A stretch of DNA of 64,000 nt, taken from Vulcanimicrobiota bacterium (GTDB lineage: Bacteria; Vulcanimicrobiota; Vulcanimicrobiia; Vulcanimicrobiales; Vulcanimicrobiaceae). Every line of letters starts with the position of its first letter. Positions within the stretch are counted from its first letter, which is position 1. The stretch lies in contig DAHUZB010000013.1 in NCBI GenBank assembly GCA_027306785.1, positions 186,001 to 250,000 on the forward strand. Reading direction: 5' to 3'. Of the stretch, positions 10,584 to 19,724 are shown piece after piece. The notes under the pieces were generated by a model. That model worked only from the letters and a program-made list of their open reading frames with translations. It was not told the DNA's origin and did no database searches. The position numbers and the translations under genes are program-made.

Positions 10584-11189
10584 ATGCGGCGAATGATCTT
10601 CGAACGGCTCGGCGAGGGCGATCTCCCGATTCATACCGCGCGTCTGGCGCGAGCGCTGATCGGCTGCACGCTCGTGCGCGAGACGGCCGCGGGCCGTACG
10701 GCCGGGCGGATCGTCGAGACCGAGGCCTACGAGCCCGGCGATCCCGCCTCGCATGCGTATGCGGGCAAGCGCGAGCGCAACGCCTCGATGTTCCGCGCGC
10801 CGTTCCACGCGTACATCTACCGGATCTACGGGATGTACTGGTGCTTCAACGTCGCGAGTGAGCCCGAGGGTGAGGGCGCGGGGGTGCTGATCCGGGCACT
10901 CGAGCCGCTCGAGGGGATCGAGCTGATGCGCGAGCGCAGCGGCTCGGCGGCGCCGCGCGATCTCTGTCGCGGGCCGGGACGCCTGGCGCGAGCGTTCGGG
11001 CTCGACCGCTTGCTCGACGGACGAGCGTTGCTCCTCGACGAGGAGCTGTATCTGGCCCGCCGCGTCGGTGCGCCGCCGCGCGTCGGAACGAGCCGCCGCA
11101 TCGGCATCTCGCGCGCCGCCGAGCGACGCCTGCGCTTCTACGAACGCGGCAGCCTCTTCGTGAGCGGACCGCGGAGCTTGTCACCGTGA
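10584..11189 (+). CDS. 3-methyladenine DNA glycosylase (AAG/MPG family)
   Basis: Alkyladenine DNA glycosylase that excises alkylated purines in base-excision repair. The 201-residue protein has the family landmarks GRIVETEAYEPGDPASHAY (the glutamate activates the nucleophilic water), RNASMFRAPFHAYIYRIYGM (DNA-intercalating Tyr region), CFNV, GAGVLIRALEP and CRGPGRLARAFG. ATG 10584 follows the previous stop by 1 bp; a second ATG at 10593 is possible. It shares the LexA-type promoter at 10148, which suggests SOS induction of alkylation repair. The stop overlaps a GTG in the rho frame, but rho has its own promoter. Confidence 0.95.
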   Translation: MRRMIFERLGEGDLPIHTARLARALIGCTLVRETAAGRTAGRIVETEAYEPGDPASHAYAGKRERNASMFRAPFHAYIYRIYGMYWCFNVASEPEGEGAGVLIRALEPLEGIELMRERSGSAAPRDLCRGPGRLARAFGLDRLLDGRALLLDEELYLARRVGAPPRVGTSRRIGISRAAERRLRFYERGSLFVSGPRSLSP

Positions 11190-11207
11190 GGCGTCAGGTG
11201 CTATCAT
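11178..11207 (+). promoter_or_regulatory. Predicted promoter for rho
   Basis: TTGTCA (11178-11183) and TATCAT (11202-11207) with an 18-bp spacer overlap the end of the DNA glycosylase gene. Transcription would begin near 11214, before the rho start candidates at 11267 and 11288, and would uncouple rho from the SOS operon upstream. Confidence 0.5.
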
Positions 11208-11266
11208 CCGATTCGACAACTCCCCCACGCCCACGTAATTCGAACGCACATGCGGCAGCCTCGCCC

Positions 11267-12757
<1,491 letters not shown>

Positions 12758-12780
12758 GCGCCGCGCGACTCGGACGAATC

Positions 12781-12811
12781 GCAAGGGCTCGGCGTTGCGT
12801 CGAGCCCTTGC
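12781..12811 (+). terminator. Stem-loop after rho
   Basis: GCAAGGGCTCG and CGAGCCCTTGC form an 11-bp perfect stem with a 9-nt loop 24 bp after the rho stop. No T-run follows, so it may act as a 3'-end stabiliser or aid Rho-dependent termination rather than as a classic intrinsic terminator. Confidence 0.5.
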
Positions 12812-12848
12812 GTGCATCTGCGGGCGGCGGCGGCGGGCTCGTCGCGAG

Positions 12849-12999
12849 TTCACGCGGCAGCAGCCTGCGTTCCGTCGGGGGACGCCCGCGTTTTCACATC
12901 GTGTGAAAACGCTGCTCGCTGAAATTCGCCTTTCGCCCATCCTGGGCTTCGGCGAATTCTCAGACGCCCCCGACGGATCGCAGGCTGCTGCCGCGTGAA
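12849..12999. repeat. Structured intergenic repeat, copy 1 (rho-rluB gap)
   Basis: A 151-bp element built as a long outer stem enclosing two hairpins. The outer arms TTCACGCGGCAGCAGCCTGC and GCAGGCTGCTGCCGCGTGAA pair perfectly and continue as CCGTCGGGG/CCCCGACGG. Hairpin I is GCGTTTTCACA-TCG-TGTGAAAACGC (12888-12912). Hairpin II is GAATTCGCC...GCCCA-TCC-TGGGC...GGCGAATTC (about 12921-12959). Copy 2 at 49033-49185 has the same plan, loops and length but different stem sequence. Nearly the whole rho-rluB gap (12758-13053) is this element plus the preceding stem-loop. Confidence 0.75.
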
Positions 13000-13053
13000 C
13001 CCGCGACGGCATAGGGTGAGAAGGACGGGTTGGTGTTGAATAAGGCGTGCGAC

Positions 13054-13845
13054 ATGAACAACAAGGTCCGGCGTCGAGCGCCGAAGGCGAAACAGGATAC
13101 GAGCGAAGGGATTCGGCTCAATAAATATCTTGCGCAGGCGGGCGTGACGTCGCGGCGCAACGCGGATTACATGATCGCGCAGGGCAAGGTGCGCATCAAC
13201 GGGCGCACGGTGCGCGAGCTGGGCACGCTCGTCCTTCCGGGCGACAAGGTGGACGTGAGCGGAACGCCGATCGCGCCGATCGAGCAGCGCATCTATCTCG
13301 TGCTGCACAAGCCCGTCGGCGTGATGACGACGCTACGCGATCCGCAGGGACGACGCACGATCGTCGAGTTGCTGCCGAAGAAGATGCCGCGCGTTGTTCC
13401 GGTCGGACGTCTGGACTACGACACCGCGGGCGTGCTGCTGATGACCAACGACGGCGAGCTCGCCAACCGCCTGCTCCATCCGCGCTACGGCGTCGATAAA
13501 ACCTACCGCGCGACGATCGCCGGTCGCCTCTCGCCCGAAGACCACAAGCGGCTCAACGACGGCGTGATGCTCGACGAGGCTCGGGCCGCGGGGGCGAAGG
13601 TGCGCGTGGTCTCGGTGCGCGCCGGGTACTCCGTCGTCGACATCACCATTCACGAGGGGCGCAATCGCCAGGTGCGGCGCATGTTCGAGGCGCTCGGCCA
13701 CCCGGTGCAGACGCTCGTGCGCCTGCGGTTCGGGCCGATCTCACTCGGGGATCTCGGCGTCGGGCGCACCCGGCCGCTGACGCCGCGCGAGATCGCGTCG
13801 CTGCAGCGGGTGGGCCTGCCCATCGAAGAAGGTCGCACGACGTAA
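13054..13845 (+). CDS. rluB: 23S rRNA pseudouridine synthase, RsuA/RluB family
   Basis: Converts a uridine of 23S rRNA (family target U2605) to pseudouridine. An N-terminal S4 RNA-binding domain (IRLNKYLAQAGVTSRRNADYMIAQ) is followed by a catalytic domain with the aspartate motif VGRLDYDTAGVLLMTNDGELANRLLHP and the C-terminal GRNRQVRRMFEALGHPV. ATG 13054 is chosen; a TTG at 13030 would add eight residues. 263 residues is typical. RsuA, RluE and RluF share these motifs; RluB fits best in genomes with a single member. Confidence 0.92.
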   Translation: MNNKVRRRAPKAKQDTSEGIRLNKYLAQAGVTSRRNADYMIAQGKVRINGRTVRELGTLVLPGDKVDVSGTPIAPIEQRIYLVLHKPVGVMTTLRDPQGRRTIVELLPKKMPRVVPVGRLDYDTAGVLLMTNDGELANRLLHPRYGVDKTYRATIAGRLSPEDHKRLNDGVMLDEARAAGAKVRVVSVRAGYSVVDITIHEGRNRQVRRMFEALGHPVQTLVRLRFGPISLGDLGVGRTRPLTPREIASLQRVGLPIEEGRTT

Positions 13846-13875
13846 GCGCGCGCTCATGGTAGAATCCGGCCTACC

Positions 13876-14739
13876 GTGGATCGTTCCGACAGTCCCTCGC
13901 GCGAACTGCGTCTCGTAGGCCGCGACGCGCGCCCCGACCGCACCATTGTCCGCCTGCGCTCCGGCGTCACCTTCGGTGGCGAGACCCTGGCCGTCTGTGC
14001 CGGACCGTGCGCCGTGGAGTCCGCCGAGCAGCTGGAAGCGGCGGCGCACGCGGTCGCCGCGGCGGGGGCCAACGTCCTGCGCGGCGGCGCCTTCAAGCCT
14101 CGCACGTCTCCGTACACCTTTCAGGGACTCGGCGAACGCGGTCTCGAGCTGCTGCGCGCCTCGGCCGACCGTCACGGCCTGGCGGTCGTGACCGAGGTGC
14201 TCGATCCGCGCGACGTGCCGACGGTCGCGCGCTACGCCGACATGCTCCAGATCGGGGCGCGCAACATGCAGAATTTCGCGCTGCTGCGCGAAGCGGGCGC
14301 AAGCGGCGTGCCGGTGATGCTCAAGCGGGGTCTCGCCGCGACCGTGGACGAGTGGCTGCTCGCGGCCGAGTATCTGCTCCTCGCGGGCAACGATCAGGTC
14401 GTCCTCTGCGAGCGGGGGGTGCGCTCGTTCGATCCGGCCACCCGCAACCTGCTCGACCTTTCGGTCGTCCCGCTGCTGGCCGAGCTCACGCACCTTCCGG
14501 TGATCGTCGATCCGTCACACGGGACGGGCGTCGCGCGCTTGGTCGAACCGATGGCGCTGGCCGCCGTCGCCGCGGGCGCCGACGGCCTGCTCGTCGAAGT
14601 CCATCCCGAACCGGCGCAGGCGGCCTCGGACGGTCCGCAGTCGATCCTGCCCGCCGAGTTCCGCACCTTGATGGAGCGTTTGGGTGCCATCGCGGCGGCA
14701 GTCGGTCGCCGCCTTCCGGCCGCGAGCCTGGCCGCGTAA
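13876..14739 (+). CDS. aroF: 3-deoxy-7-phosphoheptulonate synthase (DAHP synthase, KDO8P-synthase-like class)
   Basis: First enzyme of the shikimate pathway, condensing PEP with erythrose 4-phosphate. The 287-residue TIM-barrel protein carries CAGPCAVES (PEP site), [59 protein letters not shown] (metal histidine) and EVHPEP, the motif series of the short class-I DAHP synthases of Bacillus and Thermotoga. No chorismate-mutase domain is attached; the first 30 residues could be a remnant of a regulatory ferredoxin-like domain. GTG start 13876 lies 10 bp after a TAGAAT box. An intrinsic terminator follows. Confidence 0.95.
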   Translation: MDRSDSPSRELRLVGRDARPDRTIVRLRSGVTFGGETLAVCAGPCAVESAEQLEAAAHAVAAAGANVLRGGAFKPRTSPYTFQGLGERGLELLRASADRHGLAVVTEVLDPRDVPTVARYADMLQIGARNMQNFALLREAGASGVPVMLKRGLAATVDEWLLAAEYLLLAGNDQVVLCERGVRSFDPATRNLLDLSVVPLLAELTHLPVIVDPSHGTGVARLVEPMALAAVAAGADGLLVEVHPEPAQAASDGPQSILPAEFRTLMERLGAIAAAVGRRLPAASLAA

Positions 14740-14788
14740 CCGCCACCCGCAGGATTTCCGGCGGCCGATGGGTCACCCAGGCCGGAGC

Positions 14789-14822
14789 GCCCGCGAAGAA
14801 AAACAAACAGCGGGCATTTTTT
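14789..14822 (+). terminator. Intrinsic terminator after the DAHP synthase gene
   Basis: GCCCGC (14789-14794) pairs with GCGGGC (14810-14815) and is followed by ATTTTTT. The A-rich loop and T-run make a good Rho-independent terminator 50 bp after the stop codon. Confidence 0.75.
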
Positions 14823-14886
14823 GCGACGGGTTTTCGTTGAACCCGGTACGGGAATCGATATCCCCAACCACTACTCGAGGTACTAG

Positions 14887-16197
14887 ATGAAACGCATCTC
14901 CACGGTCGTCGCCGGTGCGTGCACGATCGCCCTCGCTCTCGGAGCGTCGCCCGCGTACGCGCAGTACGCCAACGAATATTCGATCGCCAAGGTCATCAAG
15001 CAGGGAACCACCACGCACTCGATCGCGGGTTCGGGTACCGTGACCGTGCAGGTGCAAGTGAACGCGAACGGCACGCACAAGGTGATCCGTATCCTGCACT
15101 CGACGAACCGCGGCGACGACGCGGCGGCGATGGACATCGCGCAGAGTTCGACGTACCGCCCGGCGCATCGCGGCAAGACGCCGATTACGACCTTCTACGA
15201 TTTCGTGCTCAAGTTCAACGGCAAAGCGGTCGCGCCGCCGGATGAAACGGCCGGCGGCGGCGCCGCGGCCGGTCAGGTGGACGCGCTGATCCGCAGCAAG
15301 CAGTACGATGCCGCGATCGGCAAAGCCAACGCCGCGCTGCTCGATTCACCCGGTAATCCGACGCTGCTGCAACTGCTCGGGATCGCGCAGTTCTTCAAGG
15401 GCGACGTCGACGGCGCCGCCGCGTCGTTCTCGCGCGTCGACACGTACAACAAGGACTTCAAATCGCTTGCGGCTCAGGCGCTTGCGTCGGGTGCGGTCAA
15501 GATTTCGCCGACCGATCCCGCGACCGCGATGAGCTACGCGCAGAAGGCCGTGTCGCTCGCGAACGATACGAACTCGCTCTTCGCGCTCGGCGTCGCGCAG
15601 ATCGCCAACAAGCAGTATGCCGATGCGCTCGCCACGCTCAAGCCGCTGCCGTCGAAGGCGCCCGATACCAAGACCAAGGTCGCGATCGATCGTGAGTTGC
15701 TCACCGCCTATCTCGCGAGCAACGACATGACGTCGGCCAACGCGCTCGCGGCGGAGATGAAGACGCTCGACCCGACGAGCGACGCCGCCGGAATGGCGAT
15801 GGCGAATTACTACCTGACCGCGGGCAACCAGGCCATCGCGGCCAAGCAGTTGGATGCGGCGGAGAAAGACTTCGCCCAGGCAGCCGCTACCGGAATCACG
15901 CAAGCGGTCGTCACGGGAAACATCCAAGCCGCGTTTGCAGTGATGAGCATGCAGAAGCCCGACTATTCCAAGGCACGCGACTATGCGGTGAAGGCGGTTA
16001 CGGCCGCGCCGAACGACGCAACCGCGAACTTCGCGGCGGGCGTGGCTTGGACGGGCGTGTACTCGAAGAGCCGCAGCAGCTCTGACAAGCAACAGGCACT
16101 CACCTACCTCAAGAAGGCGGACGAGCTTGCCAAAGCCGCGGGGAACACGGGCCTTTCTTTACAAATCGAAAATCAACTGAAGAATATCCCGCAATAA
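14887..16197 (+). CDS. Exported protein with TonB-C-like N-terminal domain and TPR repeats
   Basis: 436-residue secreted or periplasmic protein. Its signal peptide (RISTVVAGACTIALALGASPAYA) is followed by a TonB C-terminal-like domain (about 35-115; VTVQVQVNANGTHKVIRILHSTNRGDDAAAMD), then helical TPR-like repeats to the end (for example NPTLLQLLGIAQFFKGDVDGA, and SYAQKAVSLANDTNSLFALG). Placed immediately before exbB/exbD/tonB, it probably takes part in the same envelope machinery, perhaps as a periplasmic adaptor. GAGG at 14876 is a reasonable ribosome-binding site. A weak TTGAAC/TATCCC pair at 14837-14864 could be its promoter. Confidence 0.8.
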   Translation: MKRISTVVAGACTIALALGASPAYAQYANEYSIAKVIKQGTTTHSIAGSGTVTVQVQVNANGTHKVIRILHSTNRGDDAAAMDIAQSSTYRPAHRGKTPITTFYDFVLKFNGKAVAPPDETAGGGAAAGQVDALIRSKQYDAAIGKANAALLDSPGNPTLLQLLGIAQFFKGDVDGAAASFSRVDTYNKDFKSLAAQALASGAVKISPTDPATAMSYAQKAVSLANDTNSLFALGVAQIANKQYADALATLKPLPSKAPDTKTKVAIDRELLTAYLASNDMTSANALAAEMKTLDPTSDAAGMAMANYYLTAGNQAIAAKQLDAAEKDFAQAAATGITQAVVTGNIQAAFAVMSMQKPDYSKARDYAVKAVTAAPNDATANFAAGVAWTGVYSKSRSSSDKQQALTYLKKADELAKAAGNTGLSLQIENQLKNIPQ

Positions 16198-16207
16198 CTA
16201 GGACTTT

Positions 16208-16240
16208 CCGTGAGGGTGGGCCAATGGTCCGCCCTCACGG
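16208..16240 (+). terminator. Probable terminator before exbB
   Basis: CCGTGAGGG and CCCTCACGG flank a G/C-rich internal loop (TGGGCC-AAT-GGTCCG), forming a long hairpin 10 bp after the preceding stop. Downstream is pyrimidine-rich (TCTTTCTCTTTGTC) rather than a clean T-run, so partial termination is likely. Confidence 0.55.
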
Positions 16241-16312
16241 GGGCGGCGCAGGCCGCCACTCTTTCTCTTTGTCTAGCGCACTCTACAATTTACCCGGGAG
16301 GGTTCGGAACTC

Positions 16313-16978
16313 GTGTTTGACGGATTCATGAGCGTCATGCAGCAGGGCGGTCCCGATATGGTGATCCTGCTCACGCTCTCAATCATCGTTGTGGCTATCG
16401 TCATCGAGCGTCTGTGGTTCTTCGCACAGCAGCACGGCGACACGAAGGGGCTGCTGCGTCAGCTCGGCCAGAAGATCTCCGCCGACGATCTCGACGGCGC
16501 AATCAAGATCTGCCATTCGAACAAGGGCATGCTGCCGCGCATTCTGGAGTTCGGTCTCCGTCGCGGTGAGAAGAACCGCGCCGACATCACCGACGCTCTC
16601 TCGATTGCGCTGATGGAGCACCTCAACGCGCTCGAGCGTAACCTCGGCATCATCGGTACGATCGCCGTTATCGCGCCGTTCGTCGGTCTCGCCGGTACCG
16701 TTCTCGGTATCATCAAGGCGTTCCAGGAGATCGCGCTCAAGGGTAACTCGTCGCCCGCGGTCGTCGCGGCCGGCGTCTCCGAAGCGCTCGTCACGACGTT
16801 CGGCGGTCTCGTGGTCGCCATCGTCGCGGTTATCTTCTTCAACTTCTTCAAGTCGCGCATCAAGTCGTACAACCAAGAGATGATCGTGGCGGCCAACCAG
16901 CTCGCCGAGATGCTTCACTTCCATAACACCGGTGCGCCGATCCCGACGGAACTCTATCAGCCGAAGTCGGCGAAGTAG
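16313..16978 (+). CDS. exbB: ExbB/TolQ-type proton channel subunit
   Basis: Inner-membrane component of the proton-driven Ton motor. 221 residues with three TM regions: near the N-terminus (MVILLTLSIIVVAIVIERLWFF), and the paired helices IGTIAVIAPFVGLAGTVLGII and ALVTTFGGLVVAIVAVIFFN, both highly conserved in the MotA/TolQ/ExbB family. GTG start with a strong GGGAGGG ribosome-binding site at 16296. It is followed by two exbD genes and two tonB-like genes, forming one operon. Confidence 0.95.
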   Translation: MFDGFMSVMQQGGPDMVILLTLSIIVVAIVIERLWFFAQQHGDTKGLLRQLGQKISADDLDGAIKICHSNKGMLPRILEFGLRRGEKNRADITDALSIALMEHLNALERNLGIIGTIAVIAPFVGLAGTVLGIIKAFQEIALKGNSSPAVVAAGVSEALVTTFGGLVVAIVAVIFFNFFKSRIKSYNQEMIVAANQLAEMLHFHNTGAPIPTELYQPKSAK

Positions 16979-16993
16979 TTCCGGGGGCTCATC

Positions 16994-17407
16994 GTGGGAC
17001 TGCTCTCAGCGCAGCAAGAGTCGGAGGTCATGGCGGAGATCAACATCACGCCGTTCACCGACGTGCTCCTGGTGCTGCTCATCATCTTTATGATCCTGGC
17101 CGCGGTCGTAGCACCGCCCGGCTTTGAGAAAGAGCTTCCGAATCACAGCAATCAATCGAGCAAGAATAATACTCCGAAGAAAGAGATCGACGTCGAAGTC
17201 AACGACAAGGCCGTGATCTTCGTCGACGGTACCAAGACGAACGCCGCCGGAATCTACGCCGCGATGGACAACGCCGCGCGCAAGAAACCGGGCGTCCACG
17301 TTTCGATCACCGCCGACGCGAAAGCCCCGTACGGAGTCATCATTCGGATTCTCGACGCTGCCAAGGAAGCCGGTCTCCAAGACGTCGGGTTCGTTACAGC
17401 CGGTTAG
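16994..17407 (+). CDS. exbD: ExbD/TolR family protein (first copy)
   Basis: 137-residue single-span membrane protein that couples the ExbB proton channel to TonB. It shows the family opening VMAEINITPFTDVLLVLLIIFMILA with the conserved membrane Asp (PFTDVLLVLLIIF), then a periplasmic domain ending KAPYGVIIRILDAAKEAGLQDVGFVT. GTG start 15 bp after exbB. A second, diverged copy follows. Confidence 0.95.
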   Translation: MGLLSAQQESEVMAEINITPFTDVLLVLLIIFMILAAVVAPPGFEKELPNHSNQSSKNNTPKKEIDVEVNDKAVIFVDGTKTNAAGIYAAMDNAARKKPGVHVSITADAKAPYGVIIRILDAAKEAGLQDVGFVTAG

Positions 17408-17425
17408 TGGAGGTTTAACAAACTC

Positions 17426-17848
17426 GTGGCCGTTTCGACAGGTGGGGGAGAAGATGAAGTGATGTCGACCATCAACATCACGCCGTTTACGGACGTGTTG
17501 TTGGTGCTCCTGATCATCTTCATCATTCTCGCCTCGGTAACGAAAGAGCCGAAGCTGCCCGACGCCCACAACCGGGATAGGGTCGCTCCGTCGCAGATCG
17601 TCGTTATCGTGAACGACAAGAACGAAATCCAAATTGGATCGAACACCGTGACCATCGCTCAGGCGCCGGCCGCATTCGCGAGCCTCGCCGACGCGACCGG
17701 GCATAAATTCACGAGTGTCATCATCAAGGCTGATCCGAAGGCCAGCTACGGTACCATCCTCGAGATCATGGACGCGGCGAAGAGGTCGAATCTGATCGAC
17801 TTCGGCCTCGCGAACCATATCCAGGGCACGCCCGAGGGATCGAACTGA
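17426..17848 (+). CDS. exbD: ExbD/TolR family protein (second copy)
   Basis: 140-residue paralogue of the preceding gene. Same architecture: EVMSTINITPFTDVLLVLLIIFIILA with the transmembrane Asp, and a periplasmic tail ending ASYGTILEIMDAAKRSNLIDFGL. GTG start at 17426. Tandem exbD copies occur in Ton systems where two distinct ExbD chains join one ExbB pentamer; here the two periplasmic domains differ considerably, fitting a heterodimer. Confidence 0.95.
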   Translation: MAVSTGGGEDEVMSTINITPFTDVLLVLLIIFIILASVTKEPKLPDAHNRDRVAPSQIVVIVNDKNEIQIGSNTVTIAQAPAAFASLADATGHKFTSVIIKADPKASYGTILEIMDAAKRSNLIDFGLANHIQGTPEGSN

Positions 17849-17854
17849 TAACTG

Positions 17855-18580
17855 ATGGCGCAAAAGGAATTTATTACAACCGGCGAGCGGATTCGCAGCT
17901 ATCTGGTGCAGGGCATCCTGCTCTCGATCGTGCTGAATATTTTGGTCGCGCCGCTCTATCCGAATCTCAAGAATCATCACGAAGACCAGACGGTCGAAAA
18001 GGTGAGCGTCACCCACAAGATCGTGGTTAAGACGCCGCCGCCGCCCAAGCATACGCCGACGCCGCCGCCTACTCCGACGCCGCCGCCGCAGCAGACGCCG
18101 CCGCCGCAGCCGAAGAAAGTACAGCCGCAGCCGAAGCTCAAAGTCAACGTTCCGAAGACGAAGAACAATAGTTCGACGACCTCGACGGAACAGTCGTACA
18201 ACGTGACCTCGGGAACCGAGCAAGGTGTTCCGCAGGGCACGACCGACAAGGGGACTCCGACGCCCGCGACTCCGGCTCCGACCCCCGCGCCCGCGTGCGC
18301 GAATCCGAATCAGTCCGCGACCGTCACGAACGTGATGCCCGCCGACTATCCGGACTCGGCGCGCGATCTCGGTCTCGGTCCGGTGCAGGTCTCGATCGAA
18401 GTCACCGTCGGACCGACCGGTAATCTGGTCGATGCGAAGGTCTACAAGTCGTCGAACAACATGGCGATCGATAACGCGGCGCTCCGCGCGGCGCGCCAGT
18501 CGACCTACGCGCCGAAGTTGGTGAATTGCAAGCCGACGACCGGTTCGTATCTCTTCCGCGTGGACTTCAATCCGAACTAA
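17855..18580 (+). CDS. tonB: TonB family energy transducer
   Basis: 241 residues: a short cytoplasmic start, one TM helix (about residues 16-34; YLVQGILLSIVLNILVAPLY), a periplasmic Pro-rich linker (TPPPPKHTPTPPPTPTPPPQ and similar), then a C-terminal TonB domain (about 155-241; YPDSARDLGLGPVQVSIEVT, SSNNMAIDNAALRAARQSTYAP). It should span the periplasm and energise TonB-dependent receptors such as the one at 61534-63786. Begins 6 bp after the second exbD. Confidence 0.93.
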   Translation: MAQKEFITTGERIRSYLVQGILLSIVLNILVAPLYPNLKNHHEDQTVEKVSVTHKIVVKTPPPPKHTPTPPPTPTPPPQQTPPPQPKKVQPQPKLKVNVPKTKNNSSTTSTEQSYNVTSGTEQGVPQGTTDKGTPTPATPAPTPAPACANPNQSATVTNVMPADYPDSARDLGLGPVQVSIEVTVGPTGNLVDAKVYKSSNNMAIDNAALRAARQSTYAPKLVNCKPTTGSYLFRVDFNPN

Positions 18581-18608
18581 CGCGGACGGATAACGGGTAG
18601 TATCCGAG

Positions 18609-19256
18609 ATGGATGCCAAGCGAACGCGACGAGTACTCATCGTCGCGTTCGTCCTTTCTCTCGTCCTCCACACGCTCGTCGCGACCGTGGTGCACTGGCG
18701 CGTGCCGACGGATCGCTCGAGTCGCGTGCAGGTGGTGCACATCGAGCAGATGCATCCGCTCCCGATCACGCACCGAACGCCGCCGCCGCCGACCCCGCGG
18801 CCGACGCCGACGCCCGCGCTGCGCAAGCCCGCTCCCGCGCCTTCGGCCGCGCCCAAGGCTCGGCAGCGGCTGCGCCCGCACGGTTCGCAAGCGGTCGGAA
18901 GCGGCGCATCGCCGCGGCCGAGCGCGCCTGCATCGCCAAGCCCGCTGCCGACGGCGAGCCCCACCCCCTCGTGTCTGGGCGTCGAGACCCCCGCGGCGCT
19001 CGCATCGGCTCCGCCCATTCCGCAGATCGATCCGGCCTTGCGCGCTGCTCGGATGAGCGGCGTCGTGCGGGTAAAGGTCTCCCTCGACGCCTCGGGAGCG
19101 GTGCGAGGCGCGGCAATCGTGGCAAGCAGCGGAAGTCCGGGGTTCGACGCGCTCGCGATGCGGATGGCGCGCGAAGCCGCGTACGTGCCCGCGCGGCGCG
19201 CGTGCAAGGCCGTGGCCGGAAGCTACACCTTCGCGGTGCGGCTGTTCGCCTGGTAA
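18609..19256 (+). CDS. Second TonB family protein
   Basis: 215 residues with an N-terminal TM anchor (VLIVAFVLSLVLHTLVATVV), a Pro/Ala/Ser-rich periplasmic linker (about 55-125) and a C-terminal TonB-type domain (RMSGVVRVKVSLDASGAVRGAAIVASSGSPGFD, then ALAMRMAREAAYVPARR). It lies 28 bp downstream of the first tonB on the same strand, so one ExbB/ExbD motor may serve two TonB partners with different receptor preferences. Confidence 0.9.
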   Translation: MDAKRTRRVLIVAFVLSLVLHTLVATVVHWRVPTDRSSRVQVVHIEQMHPLPITHRTPPPPTPRPTPTPALRKPAPAPSAAPKARQRLRPHGSQAVGSGASPRPSAPASPSPLPTASPTPSCLGVETPAALASAPPIPQIDPALRAARMSGVVRVKVSLDASGAVRGAAIVASSGSPGFDALAMRMAREAAYVPARRACKAVAGSYTFAVRLFAW

Positions 19257-19261
19257 GGCGC

Positions 19262-19639
19262 TTAGAGCATCCCCATGTCGCGCAGCAGGTGCAGCGTATC
19301 GATGTAGCGCTGCAGGTGGCCGCGCGTCTCGTCGTCGACGTCGAGAAAGGCGACCCCGGTGCGGTAGCGCTGCATCAGCGGATCGTAGCGCGACCAGCGC
19401 ACCACGCCATGCAGGCGAAGCACCGGCTGCGCATCGCCGCGCAGTTCGAGTTGCACGCTTACCGGTTCGTCGGAGTGCAGCTCGGCATTCGTGAGCATGG
19501 CGAGGCCGCCGAGCGCGATATCGTACGTCTCGGTGAACTCGGGCGCAAAATCGTCGCCGATGCTGTACGAAACCAGCAGCGAGTCGCCGATGCGCGCGAA
19601 CTTTCGCTCGTGTGGCGCAGCACCATCATGTGAATCCAC
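19262..19639 (-). CDS. PilZ domain protein, probable c-di-GMP receptor
   Basis: Small 125-residue protein made almost wholly of a PilZ fold. The N-terminal RKFARI carries the arginines of the RxxxR loop and TYDIALGGLAML corresponds to the (D/N)xSxxG motif, with Ala in the Ser position. HGVVRWSRYD and YRTGVAFLDVDDE are typical PilZ strands. GTG start at 19639. It converges on tonB and is divergent from uppP. Target process unknown; HD-GYP-type proteins occur elsewhere in the window. Confidence 0.82.
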   Translation of the reverse strand: MDSHDGAAPHERKFARIGDSLLVSYSIGDDFAPEFTETYDIALGGLAMLTNAELHSDEPVSVQLELRGDAQPVLRLHGVVRWSRYDPLMQRYRTGVAFLDVDDETRGHLQRYIDTLHLLRDMGML

Positions 19640-19724
19640 GGGCGTCCGTCTTGGGCCGTTAGAACCATCAATCCTCTATCGCAGGGGAGGCGGCTCACGG
19701 GTTCGGGGCGTAACTGAGGCCTCC

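Noticed and set aside
11186-11266. Upstream GTG start for rho overlapping the DNA glycosylase stop
   Set aside because: It has a GGAG and a GTGA overlap, but the added residues look non-protein-like and the predicted rho promoter lies after it. Kept only as an alternative.
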